Shown here piece after piece: positions 36,322-47,987 of a DNA stretch of 64,000 nucleotides. The position numbers were made by a program, and so were the translations under genes. Position 1 is the stretch's first letter; every line of letters begins with the position of its first letter. Source of the stretch: Morchella semilibera (lineage: Eukaryota; Ascomycota; Pezizomycetes; Pezizales; Morchellaceae); contig CM018609.1 of the NCBI GenBank assembly GCA_009192285.1, positions 885,282 through 949,281 of the forward strand, read 5' to 3'. The notes under the pieces were generated by a model that saw only the letters and a program-made list of their open reading frames with translations, was not told the origin of the DNA and did not search any database.

Positions 36322-39033
36322 TCACACCTTTGGCGCCAAACCTTTTGCCGCCATTCTAGTCTGTCTAGCACACAGTATATTCTCCCTCCACATCCAAAAT
36401 GCAGCCATCGTCGCTCCTGGCCCAGAAACCACCGTGCCCACAACACCCAACAATATACTCTTGATCCATTCTGTGCCACTACCCCCATGTGCCTTTTTCT
36501 TCAAGTCATTAACGCTCATCGCAGCCCACAGCAAACTGCTCCCAAAACCAAACAGATAGTTCCACCTTGCTACCTGGCCTAGCCCCTCCACTGCGGAGCT
36601 AACGGCAGCAAATGGGTGTGAAAGCCCCGCGAAGAATATTCTATAGCCTGAAGGAGAGGAATACCGGGCGTACAGGTGTCCAACAGCCGAAAGAGCCCCC
36701 GCAACGGCGTAGGTTCTGCGAAGAACCCGGGCATCGGCACCGGGAGCCAGTCTCTCCCCTTTGGCATCGTGTGGGACAACTCCTACAAATTCCCTGTGAA
36801 GAACTGCGCACGTCAATGGGAATAGCTGAAGCCCCACAGCTAGTGCTTGAAGCGTGTCTGTTTTAAAGCCGAACGGGGCGAACATGAGCAGTGCGGGGAG
36901 GGCGATCGAAATAAGAACGGAGGGAATGATGGTTTTTGCCCAGTTTGTGGGGACGACGCGGAGGTCGTAGGAGGCATAGCACTGCCAGGAAGTCCGGGCA
37001 AAGTTCAAAAAGTAATAGATGGGGGCTACAACACCGAACCCATAGCTCTGGTATGCAATTGCGAAGGGGAGGGGACTATAAATGTCAGCGTATACATCTT
37101 CCAGGGGAACGGAGGGCAACTAACGTGTTTGCTAATGTCAATCGGTTTCCATTTCTCCAGGCTTCAACTGTCCATATCGTATGTATTGGGATCAACTCTG
37201 CTACAAAGGATATCATTTGTAGCTTCTGCGTATAATCCAACCCCAAAATACTGGGCGAGATACTCATTATAGCCTTTTTGAAAAAAGTATCCACAGCTGG
37301 GATTCCAAGATATATGTCTCGGATCGAAATCGCACTGCCATTGCCTATCTCCCATTTGCCGGAGTTGATTATCTGTTTGAGGAGGGTAGTTGTACCATTA
37401 TCGTTTTTCCCTCTGTAAATGAGCAATCCAGCAGCACCTGCCAGTAATAAAAAGCCAGATGCCTTCAACGCCCGATGGAGTTTATTTGGCTTCTTCTTGA
37501 TCCCTAGGTCCTGGCTATAATGCATCCATCCATTTACCGATCTTCCAGGTAATGGTAGATAATCAAGCTTGGCAGCACCGATGAGCAAATCAGTGTGCAT
37601 ATCGACAAAGACGTCACCAGCATGTTTAAAGAAGAACATGGAAAGATATTTGTTCTTCCATCCATCGAAGACCTGCCTACGGGTTACATCACCTGCTACT
37701 TTTGTGAGGACCATGGCACGGGCTTTTCGAGAGGCACTGAATTCGTCAAGGTAAGTGCTAAGTTGCTCAGTTGTTGGGGCTGTTGTCTTATGAATATTAA
37801 TCATTTTATGAAGGTTGTTGGCCAGCTCTGCTGCGGTTTCGATTGCGTTATTTCCTCCTTGACCAATGTTGGGAGTCATCTACACACTCGTTAATATATC
37901 TTCAAAACCTCTAAAACCTAAGAAGATTTTTAAGGCTGGAAAGTATATAAAGAACGATACACACCTTGTGGATCGAATCACCAACGCAGGCAAACCTCCC
38001 AAAGTTCCAGGTGTCAAACACGTTCTCTTCTAAAGATGTCATTGTGCTATTCTCATTGTTTTTCAGTATATCTGAAAACGGAATATCCTTGGTAATCATT
38101 TCGTTTCCAAATTCTAAAGCAGTCTTTTCTGCATCCTCTTTGGTGAAGCGTGGACGATCTGGATATATATACTTCTTTTCCAGCTTCTGGAAGACAAACC
38201 AATATACCTGTCCATTTTTTCCAACAACAACGAGGGAGCTGCGCAATTCAGCGTAATTATAGATGGTACTGCCCTTTTCATCTAGCCCGGCGGTCGGGGA
38301 TGAAATTCCAAAGATGCAGCCGAACTTCGTGAACATTCCTAATAAAACGTAACAATATCGTCAGCATTGTACTCAAAACCAGGGCACTAGATAAAATTTA
38401 CTTGTCTTCTCATCGGCCGTAATAAACCCTGGCTTCACCATATCCGCATATCTCCACATTTCTGATCTCACCACACTATGCACGCCGTCCGCCCCCACAA
38501 CCATATCCCCCTTATACTCTCCCCCGTCTTTTGTAAGCACGGTCACACCTGTGCTGTAGTGCTCTATCTTCACCACTTTCTTGTTTAAAAGTATTTTCTC
38601 TTTCTCCGTGACATGCTTCCACATTACTTCGAGAAACGTCCTTCTATCCAAAAAGTTCGTTGGGTATCCAAGCCTTTACCAGTTAGCACACAGTCAGACC
38701 TGGATCATGAAGTTCTTCTCAGGCTCACCTTTTTTCTACCATCTCAAATATATTTGAAACGCTGAACCTCTCTGCATCCCCTGTCTGAGACACCATATCC
38801 TTTAACGGAACTGTGAGTGCCTCGATATCGTCATATATCCCTAGTTGATCAAGGATACGGGCGCCATTGGGGGCAATACTGATCGATGCCCCGGCTTCTG
38901 GAGAAAGCGAAGATCCTGATTCGAGAATAAGCCAGTCAATGTTGGCTCTGGAAAGACTTTCGGCGAGGGTCATGCCAGCGACAGAGCCGCCGACAATTAT
39001 AACTCTAAAGCCAGATTTCCGAGGTTCGTCCAT
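36322..39033 (-). CDS. FAD-dependent monooxygenase fused to a polytopic membrane domain, multi-exon, one frame discrepancy
   Basis: Exons: 39033-38729, 38673-38402, 38338-37965 and 37879 to 36322, with introns of 55, 63 and 85 bases in frame. The N-terminal 450 residues are a group A flavin monooxygenase of the kind acting as an epoxidase in fungal meroterpenoid and indole-diterpene pathways (PaxM class). Landmarks are VIIVGGSVAGMTLAESL (FAD, 10-26), GYPTNFLDRRTFLEV, VVGADGVHSVVR, CIFGISSP and ACVGDSIHKMTPNIGQGGNN. After a hydrophobic segment (ASGFLLLAGAAGLLIY) a C-terminal region of about 300 residues has several membrane helices (APIYYFLNF, IIPSVLISIALPALLMF, the last near GVVGTVVSGPGATMAAF). 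Near 37105-37119 the frame shifts: LTLANT and LPSVPLEDVY are adjacent but in different frames, with no intron that spares the conserved AWRNGNRLT. Either the gene is broken there or one base is wrong. The substrate is unknown. Confidence 0.8.
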
Positions 39034-40760
39034 GATGTTTTTTGCTCGGTTGAAAGGTATGGAAGTACTGGCAAAGCATGAGGGAAGAGCGGTATTAATA
39101 GAAAATATTAGAGGCTATATTACAAGTAACTCATTATCTTGGTTACGAAACTTAAAGCCATGGATACTTTGGGTCATATGACAATATTAGAGCTTCCAAT
39201 GGGATCATAGTATCCTGAACCCAGATAGTATGCCCTTCAACCAATCGTGAAGGAGGTAATCCCTGGACGGAGATAGCGTTTTTGCGGTATCTGATTTGCG
39301 CATAACTAGTTCTTAGTTACACGTATACTCGTATTTGGAGAAACATCCTTTTCCGACAATATGCCCTCTTCAAATTCTGATGGGTATTCAACAGTTCAAC
39401 AATTTTCGCCCATAAAGTTCATATAATATTGCATGTATGAGGTGTAGCCGGGTTAATATTGGTCCTTCTAGTTTCTGAATAGATGATAACAAGCGAGAGT
39501 ACCTGGGATGGTGGTGGTGATGTGTAGATTGATGCCTGAAGGGGTTCCGGAATCCGGTGAGCGAGCTGAATGCAAAATAGGTGGGGGCCGGTCCTATATC
39601 CCTGGAGTTTGTGAATATTTCGAGTGAGAGGCTGTGAACGGTCATAAACGGAGGATTCTTAATTGGACAAGAACAAATTAAACCCGACTACCAGGTTCGA
39701 TTTTATCCAGTGTAAATATGGGAGACATGTAGAACTGTCGATCACCACATGCAGCCTTACTCCGCCCGTAAGTTAAGTACTGCAGAAACCAAAATGTATT
39801 GGTACCTCCATCCTAATATGAGCCTCGCGATCGGCGTACGTATACTGCAAGAACCTAGATATAAAAAAAACCCTCGATGAAACCCCATATATATACGTAC
39901 ATACGTATTCACGTAGAGTATATCCGGCCCGCCCCAACAAAATTGAGTAATCATTCACATAAACCACCAGTTCTACGTTCCGGAGCTGATATACAGTACG
40001 TTAAGCTTTTGGGTGACGATGTTGAGGTCCACAGAGAACTCACTTCGGAGAAAAATTACCCCACCCTCGTTTACTAAAACCGAACTGGGTGTCGATCAAC
40101 GTCAGGACTCATTGATTACCCTTGAAATTCCAATGCGGTCCCCCTGCAGCTTCGGCTATCACGTTAACTTGAAGGCAGTGAGCCTTAGGGCAGTATAGGT
40201 ACGACCACCATCGCCAAGTGGTACTTCTAGACTCTAGCATCTGTTTCTAATGTCTTGGTCAGTGCGGCGTAGGGCTGGAATGTCAGCAAGCACCTAACAC
40301 CAACCCTCCAATTGGCCAGCTAGTCAGACAACACACACAGGCTTGGGGAGAATATTGATCAGACACACATTACCCTCACTCTCAATGAACTCCCACATTC
40401 TTGTCCATGCTTTCCCCGAGCTGAGTCAATTTGACGTATCCAAGAATTACGTGCTATAGCTAGACCCCTAGTTATCGATAAGGGACCTAGTTAAAGAAGT
40501 GTTTGAGATATGTTATGATAGCTAGCTGGCTAAAACCTCCACACCAGGGGTCTGGGAATCTAGGTACAGTTGGTGCTTTGATGTCAAAAGAAATGCAGAT
40601 ATGCCTAAATGAAATGTCATTGTTGAGCTAACCGTGGCGGTGCGACGGTACTCCAGATCCACGCCCATAGATATCCTTGAATATATCGGAGATTAATATC
40701 ATATTTCTATGTTAATATCTAATGGTTCGCCATAGCTCTATATCTACAGTTCTGCATCAA
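39034..40760. other. Intergenic, no gene seen
   Basis: The promoter of the monooxygenase gene should lie just above 39033. I see no third biosynthetic gene between it and the acyltransferase. Frames here are short and without motifs. Confidence 0.5.
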
Positions 40761-42275
40761 TTACAACCTAATACCCCACCCTCCTAGACTCTCATCCCAG
40801 CCGGCCCAGCCATGTTGTCCATGTCCCCAGTACCACCATTCTCCCTTCGCTTCTCCATACAGCATCCTAGCCACGCCCACTGGAACCGGCTCTACACACC
40901 ATACCCCACCATACCTGTACTCATCCACGAAGCTCCCGCTCACAGTCATAAACCATGCGAAGGCCCAAACATATGGGACGCATTTTTCGAACACAGGAGA
41001 GCTCAATCCCGTCCGACGATATAATCTGAGAGCGATTCGCTCAAACGCTATGCCGAACGGTTGGAGCATAAAGAAACGGACTGTACCCAACCCACCACCA
41101 CTCTGGGTAAAGCATCCGGCCCAATGGAGTCCTCCAGACAGGAGAAAGGGAATTGTAAGGTTGACTGACGCGGCGGCAAAGCTTCCTTTCGGGAGGTTAA
41201 GCTTACGGTTTATAAATTTTGCTGGGGCAACGAATACCTATTATTTTCTGTTAGAGGGCCAGGAATTGTTACTTGAGAAAAAAAAATATGGGATATCCCT
41301 TACGTTCTTGAACAGACCATGCCAGGCGGTTCCCCACCACCCGAGTATACCATTTCCCCAGTGGCCATCCCTAAACCCACCGAATATGTCCGGCCACTCT
41401 TTGGCATCCAGCCATCGCCTTCTCCAGCCCCCCTCTGGCCCCAACCCAAAGATACACCCCATTGTGACGGCAAATATTGACAATACCGTATGAGGTGCAT
41501 TAACAGTTGTATAGATTGCCGACCCCATAAACGTCGTCCTCATACACTTTAGAAGCACCTGGTAGACAACTCTCAAAACTCCTTCATCTGGTATGGCAGG
41601 GAACCCTTTTGGCGGTGGAAAATGCTGTGGCCTAGTTGGGCTAGCAAGCAGCGAATCATATATCGGATAGGAATCCCCGTATTTCTCGTGGTGTGCGTTA
41701 CCCCTGGGGGCGTAGTATTCAATATCAATGTCCTTCATCATCAGGCAGAGAAAGTCGAGATACAGCCATATCCAAAACATTCTTATTGCGCGTCGGCGGA
41801 AAAACGGTTTCGCTGAGGTCGCATTGATTTCAGTCTTATGCAGCGGGGGAACGGAGGGTATTTGCCAGTTCCATCCAACACCACGGAGGTTTTGGGTTAG
41901 CTCGACAGCCCAGCCTATACGCTTTGGCAAAGACTTTGGATATCTATCCCCTTTCTCCTCTGGTTGACCCCTTCGCAGGCGAATTAAGTCACGCTGGGGG
42001 TTGATGAAGATGAGAAGATTGAAGGCTGTGTAGGAATGCAGAGCAGCATAGGTACCCACAGCGAATCCGAGGGAAGGGTTTGGTGAGGTTGTATACAGTA
42101 GATTGTAGTGACATGCGAGTATCGCAGGGATGAATATCGCAGGTATAGCCCATGATCTCGAGGGAATACAAAGGGCTATTACCAGCAGTATCGAGGGTAG
42201 TAGAACATCGTGGAGTAGGACAGGGCTTTTGAGCGCGATCGGGTTTGGTGGGGGAGGTTGTTCGGTTGTTGCCAT
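40761..42275 (-). CDS. Wax-synthase-like MBOAT acyltransferase, two exons (482 aa)
   Basis: Exon 1 runs 42275-41304 and exon 2 runs 41237-40761. The 66-base intron (GTAAGG...AATAG) is in phase 0. The protein is polytopic: membrane segments at about 22-40, 45-62, 72-92, 175-195, 255-280, then several in exon 2. The MBOAT-type catalytic region is NVFVAPAKFINRKLNLPKG followed by FLLSGGLHWAGCF, where the His is the expected active-site residue. The DAKEWPDIFGGFRDGHWGNG block matches the wax-synthase-like branch used for acetyl or acyl transfer to terpenoid hydroxyls. It probably O-acylates a small lipophilic product in the endoplasmic reticulum. It lies about 1.7 kb upstream of the flavin monooxygenase gene on the same strand, which suggests a shared pathway (inferred). 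Confidence 0.85.
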
Positions 42276-44483
42276 CCTCCTGATCAGTCGGTCACTTTTA
42301 AACTTATGTGTACCTTACGTCTCTATGTATGCACTAGAGATCCCAGCGCATTCAACAAAAGGTAGCAAGAAGAGAGAGAGAGAGAGATCTAAGTTAGATA
42401 TACACACATATATATGGTACGCGATGAGGTTGATTTTTAAAAAGGACATAAATACAACTACATAGACAGACCCTGCGCGACTCATTCTCAGCCGCACGTA
42501 GATCAATGTCTAGCTTCGGGAAGTTGACCGTATCAAGCTTAAGCTTACATATTCCTTTTTGTTGGTCTTACGGGGCACACAAATGTATGCTAGAGGCAGA
42601 GGCAGACAAATAAGCAGGTAGAGTCGAACACTGTACTAGCCACGTCTGATGTGAGTGGAGAAGTAGGGATTTATCTGGCTCCTGCTGGGAATATATGTGG
42701 TGTCTCTGCTTTTGGGTTTAAAGTCGTGACAACATACTAATATATATATAGGGCATGGAATATCACTCGCCCATTGTTTCTGTGGTATGTAGAAACAAAA
42801 TCTCGGGGAGCTGATATTACAAAGGTCCTATATACGACCGACGGCAATTGCAACATTAACCCATGACATATTGTGAACGACTACAATATCCGGTATATAC
42901 CAGCACTGGTGCTCTCACCGGTGATAGGATTTCTAGTTTGAGTCTACGCCTCTATATCTCAGAGTCTAGAGATTCATGGACTGGATATATACATACATGG
43001 TAAGCCCTTGCACCGTTGCTGTTGTTGGTTGTTTGTGGGTACATTAGGTCTAATAGATTGATCATTTAAGAGGAAGCACAAACCCGCGTTTGTAGCACGA
43101 CCACCCCATTCCAGCTATCACACTACCCATACAAAACCAGCCAGGGCCCACGGCGGTTTGTGGGGTGTCCTCGAGGCTCCTTGATTCTTCCCCGTTAGAT
43201 ATCGTCTCTCAAGATACGGCAGTGCACTGCCATCACCGCCATGAATGCACCTCGAATCCTCCGGACCCATGGGTCACACATTACACAGAATCAACGGCCT
43301 CACACCATCCACCCCGGGGAGGGGCTCGAGAAGATGGGCTGCGCGCATGAACCATATTCGAGTCGTGGTCGAGGGGGCACGGGATCGGACGGTCATGTTC
43401 GATCTTAGCTTACCTACACTGTTGCCTGGATATAAGTATTTATAGGGATCATATACTCTACAAGTCCTTTAATGGCGGTTCCATCCCGTTTTCGTCGTGC
43501 ATACCGCGGTACTCCGCCGGCCTTGTGATGCATAGCAGAGTAATGCATAGCAGAGTAATGCATATGGCGATGTTCTGCCTGCTGCAGGTCCGCTGATCTG
43601 GGCTTATAGATCTTGACCTCTGGGATTGTATGTATCTGACCTTTCTAAACCTAAACACGAGTAACAAGTGAGTGGTAGTTTCCGGGTCACGTGAAGTCGG
43701 GTGTTACTGGGACGTTGGAGGGCCGCCGAACCTCACATTCTATTGAACGCACCGCAGTTGAAGACCATATCTGATCATACAACAAGTCTTTGTGTGTAGG
43801 GAAGAGCCAAGAACAGTGACAAGAATATCTTTTTTCAACTCTTGATTGACATTAGGAACATGGGCCCCGTCCCTCAGAGTTTTTAACTACCCCACCGGCG
43901 CCATCCCGAATTTTTCCACGCCCATTTCCCCACCCCCCACCACGATCATTGACCCCCATACACCAAACACCAGAAAGAAATACAAAGTATTGGTACCAGA
44001 CAGATACCCCCCCACAACCGAAACACCAACTTTAAAACCTCCCAATGCAAATATTGAACAGATCGTAACAAGTAAAAATATACAGACCGTAACAAGTAAA
44101 AAATATGCACAGATCGTAACAAGTAAAAATATAACCCCCAATGAATATCTAACCATATGAAGAGAAAAAAAAAGAAAGAAAGAAAAGAAAGAAAAGTGAA
44201 AGAGAGATGAAGACAAAAGAAATTGTAGAGATCGTGATTGTAGATAAAACTCCGACAGAAAAAAGAAAGAAAGAAAAGACATGATATGTACCAAACGCCA
44301 GCCACGGAAAAAAAAAAGAAAAAAGGGAAAAAAACGTTAAACCTCCAACCATGCGAGCCGTTAGATCTGCAATATGAGACAAAGAAAAAGACAAGAGGGA
44401 ACGTAGTCATCAAAGGAGAGGAGGTAGGCAAGAAGGGCGAGAAAATACGGCATCGAAGAATCTAAGATACCTTCGCCCACGTT
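42276..44483. other. Intergenic with purine tracts and short repeats
   Basis: Contains GA repeats (42371-42388), TATCACTCG followed by CCC (42761-42769) and a 16-base direct repeat TGCATAGCAGAGTAA (about 43528 and 43543). A threefold repeat of GTAACAAGTAAAAA lies at about 44066-44133, and an A/G-rich tract at 44160-44340. No supported gene. Confidence 0.5.
44066..44133. repeat. Three copies of a ~25-base direct repeat
   Basis: The word CAGA.CGTAACAAGTAAAAA occurs three times (starting near 44058, 44083 and 44110), spaced 24-27 bases apart. Read on the plus strand it gives repeated QIVTSKN, but the surrounding frame has no gene character. Confidence 0.7.
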
Positions 44484-45026
44484 CTAGTAGTAGTAGAACA
44501 TGACTTCTCTCAAAGCCTTCTTGCAACCCACGTAGTACCGCGCATTGTACGCCTTGTACGCCTCCGGATTTGTCTTTTTCTTCTGGAGCAGTCCCCTCTC
44601 GGCCAGCACCTCGCCGCGCAGGCACTTTGCAACCTCGCTCCAGTTGTTCGGGTGCTTGTCGGCAAAGTCCTCATCGGGCTCCTGCCCCAGGAGAACATCC
44701 ACGCGGAAGAGGTACCCCCTCTTGAACCCGTCGTTGACCCACTTCTCCAGGAACCGTGACATGGGCTTTGTGGTTCTTGGGATGACCCACTCGATTGGGC
44801 GGATTGGCTTCTTGGCTGTGACTCGGGGCTTGCCCTCGCTGTCGAACTGGCAGGGCCAGTGCACGTAGTACTCTGGCGCGGGGCCGTCGACATTCCACTC
44901 GTTTTCTGAAGTGGTTTCGGCAGTGGCTGGGGCGTCGTTGGATGCAGATTCTGGAGGGGGTTGGTTAATCGTTGTAGCAGTAGGCAGGGGTGGTTGTGAC
45001 CTACCTTGGGTAGGGAGGGAAGGCAT
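44484..45026 (-). CDS. Unrecognised soluble protein (180 aa)
   Basis: The minus-strand frame runs from ATG 45026 to a stop at 44484. The first 45 residues are Pro/Thr/Ala-rich and probably disordered. The rest is compact, charged and aromatic: YYVHWPCQFDSEGKPRVTAK, IRPIEWVIPRTTKPMSRFLE, KWVNDGFKRGYLFRVDVLLG and a Lys-rich end YKAYNARYYVGCKKALREV. There is no signal peptide or membrane segment. GC-rich third positions and the ordered C-terminal part make it look like a real gene. An alternative form would splice a GTAGGT...CCAG intron (about 45002-44950) within the low-complexity head, keeping frame. I do not recognise the family. Confidence 0.6.
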   Translation of the reverse strand: MPSLPTQGRSQPPLPTATTINQPPPESASNDAPATAETTSENEWNVDGPAPEYYVHWPCQFDSEGKPRVTAKKPIRPIEWVIPRTTKPMSRFLEKWVNDGFKRGYLFRVDVLLGQEPDEDFADKHPNNWSEVAKCLRGEVLAERGLLQKKKTNPEAYKAYNARYYVGCKKALREVMFYYY

Positions 45027-46848
45027 TATTGGCTTTGTCTTGGAGTTGATCGAGTGACTTCTGGTGATTGATGAGAATGTTGGCTTTTGGGATGAAGGCT
45101 GGTGATGGGTAGAACTGTCGGAGGGATTGAGGTCGGGTAGAGGAATTGCAAAGTATAAGGAATATAGACGGATAGACGGGGGTAGTAGTGGTGATTCTGT
45201 AGATGGAAGCTATAGATAGAACAATTGGGTTTAAAGATTTGTGTATGCCTAACGTCTGATGGGGTATGGATCGATCAGATGGAGTGGTAAAGAGGTAGAG
45301 TACGCGTTGGGAAGAAGAAGCAAGTTAAATAACCCAAGGGGGGCCCCCCTCCCCCAACTAAACAACCGCACATCCATAGAAGGGCCGTGTCCCGCCCGCC
45401 ACAATTGAAACCTCTGAGTGCGATTCTATCTTGTTTTGGCCCGCGGATCTGGCCCTTTATATGTATGTACTTGTTTACATGAATGCCCTGATATATATAT
45501 ACATATACATGTGGTACTAGCTCTTTGTTCACATTGTGTGCATCTCCACAGTCCCAGAACAAAAAAAGAACCAACAGGCATGCACTAATATAAGCGAGGC
45601 CTACCCACCCCAGGCTCTACCGCGTGGGTGTGCGTGTTGTTGTGTTGTGTGGGTATGTATGCCCTGTCTCAAAGCCGGAGACGACAAACAGAAAAGCTTA
45701 ATTCCACCACCTCCCAGCTTATCGACATTCACCGCATGAAGTATGCATGTAGATACTATGTATGTACATGTACGTATATACCCATCCACCTCCTTTCTAT
45801 GGGTAAGTATCCAGCCAACGAACTAAGCAGCTACGGTTATAACCAGCACATCAACCCCTTCAAAGAGCGCATCACGTGTGCGAGTGAGTGCTTATGAACC
45901 GGACAATAGAATGGGGCGGCCATCACCACGGCAACAGCTGCAACGGTCTCTCTTCTATATATATGGGGACAAACGTTTCTTTCATGTCCCCCCCCTCTGT
46001 CCCTGTTATGGACCCCACTCCGCCTTCAACGGTCTCTATATATATATGGGGACAAACGTTTCTTTCATGTCCCTCTCCCCTCTCTGTCCTGCTATGGATA
46101 GCTACATGTATTAATGTTCATACAGTAGACGCATACCCACTAATAGCACCAGCGTAGATATCACCGGTAGATACTACCCCCTCCCCTCCTGCGCTGTACC
46201 CACCCGCAACAGAGAGTCCAAAACAGAAGCGCCCAGTATATACCAGCTCGAGTGATGCCCCATGACCCACCCCCCACACCACATGTGCTTTGCATCATAG
46301 CAAGGGCTTCCTTCCAGAACAATCCTCTCCTCACCACCCGTGATCTTGTCTCACCACAATCACATGCCTACCGCATCACACCACACTCACTTCCGGACGG
46401 TTTCTGCCCTCACGGATGTTTTACTTTTCGCGCAAAATACTTGATATCCAACGACTTAGCTAACGCGCGAGTAGTTCAGAGAGGTATATAAATTCCATGA
46501 TCCAGCTATATATGTAGGTAACCAACCTTTTCTACTCCTTCCCGTCGCCGTCGGTCGCTGGTCAACGCCGCCTACTAAAAACACACCACACACAGACACA
46601 CACGAGCCCAAATCTCCCTAGCAGCATAGGTAGGATATAATACAAAAAAAGACGGGAAAAAACCACTACATGATGGTATCGTTCGCCATATAGAGCCGGA
46701 GGAGGAGGAAGCATCATCAGAAGGAAAACCAACCCTAAAAGAAATCAAGAAAAACGACGCTAAAAGAAGCCCCACCGTAAAAAAACGCGCATCCCAGACA
46801 AAATGAAATGTAGAAAGAAAAGCATAACCCCCATTCTTATGATTGTAT
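45027..46848. other. Intergenic with a tandem duplication
   Basis: Includes the promoter side of the 180-aa gene, an 86-base direct duplication (45941-46100, listed separately) and TACATGTA near 45767 and 46103. No gene is supported. Confidence 0.5.
45941..46100. repeat. 86-bp tandem duplication
   Basis: CAACGGTCTC begins copies at 45941 and 46027. Both contain TATATATGGGGACAAACGTT then TCTTTCATGTCCC and end in a CTCTGTCC...TATGGA segment. The copies differ by a few bases and small indels, so the duplication is recent. Confidence 0.85.
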
Positions 46849-47987
46849 CTACCTCAGGTCGGCGCCTCTATACGAGTAGTCCATGTCGATGGGTGAGATC
46901 GGCATGTCCAATCCTACATGCGGAGGCGCGCTCCCAACCCTCGTGCCCGCCGGTGGGATTCTCCCGTGCTGGCTGTTTGTGATATCGTACGGCTCCCTGC
47001 CCTCGCCCCATGGTACCGGGTTCCCGGGATGCGCTTCGTAGCCGTCGTAGGAGCCGATTGAAGAGGAGCGCTGGTGGGACGAGTTGGAGGCACTGATGGG
47101 GCGGTGGAAGCTGCTGTCGTATGCACTGACCGGGCGGTGGGATTGACCATCTTCATCGTCGTCGTGGTTCTTGTTGATGAGCGCGTATTCGTCGTTTGAG
47201 CTGAAGGCATCCTTTGTGGTTTCCTGGATGTCCTGGCTGGGGACCGTAAGGTCTTCAAACGGTGAGCACGAGTGCTGGCGGAAATACCAAGCTGCGTAAC
47301 CAGCGATTCCGGTGGTGCCGAGCCATGAGAACCTGTGATCTTCATTAGAGCCTTGGCGGGGATCGCTGAGGTGGGGGGGGTGTGTGTGTGTGCGAGATAC
47401 GTACCACATGACAACACCGAGCCCGACAGCGGCCCTGTTCATTTTGCACGCCTTTTCGGCTTCGCCAGTTCCTGCGGGGAAAAGCGCACATCCGCCCTCT
47501 GCCTTTATCTTGTCATCCGTTTCCTTCTTTTCGCCGTCGGAGATGCCGCCGTTTGTGTATGCCGCGACAGAAACGAATGCCGCGAACCAGAGGAGCTAAT
47601 TGTAGTTAGACTTTACTGTTCAGGGAGGGGGGGGGGGGTGTAGATATGGCACGGGCCAACGTACAGATATCATGGAATTCACCACCGATAACCCAGTACG
47701 GGTGCGCGATCATCTGTGTTCTAGCAAATCTCGGAGCTTGGGTAAGATAGATAAGACACGGTATCATCAACCAACACTAGCACCATATATCAGCGATCGT
47801 TCCGCAAAGACATTATCTCCAAAGAAAAAGGACTGCCGACCATGGTGAACATGTATTTCGCAGCACCACTGGCTGGGCCATCAGCCACCAAACTTGCCAC
47901 CAAGATCCCCATCAGCACGACGGCCCAAACCGCTTGGACAACATGAAGGATCATGTTGGCCTTCTTGAGGATGGCCACGTTGACCAT
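46849..47987 (-). CDS. MARVEL-domain-like membrane protein, four exons
   Basis: Exons are about 47987-47841, 47776-47665, 47595-47405 and 47332-46849. A four-helix arrangement is visible: VVQAVWAVVLMGILVASLV (residues 13-33), KYMFTM joined to CWLMIPCLIYLT, a third segment ending LLWFAAFVSVAAYT, and AVGLGVVMW/FSWLGTTGIAGYAAWYF. The loop APRFARTQMIAHPYW and GGCALFPAGTGEAEKACKMN before the last helix are typical of fungal MARVEL proteins. The C-terminal 130 residues are hydrophilic and Ser-rich (RPVSAYDSS, RPISASNSS). Such proteins shape plasma-membrane domains. Splice sites are GT-AG, but by my reading exon 2 ends one base into a codon while exon 3 begins in phase 0. Either that junction is wrong by a base or the sequence has an indel. 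Confidence 0.72.

Noticed and set aside
43887-44431. Long hydrophobic minus-strand frames rich in Phe/Ser/Leu
   Set aside because: They come from reading an A/G-rich tract on its complementary strand. All three frames are open there, so this is composition, not a membrane protein.
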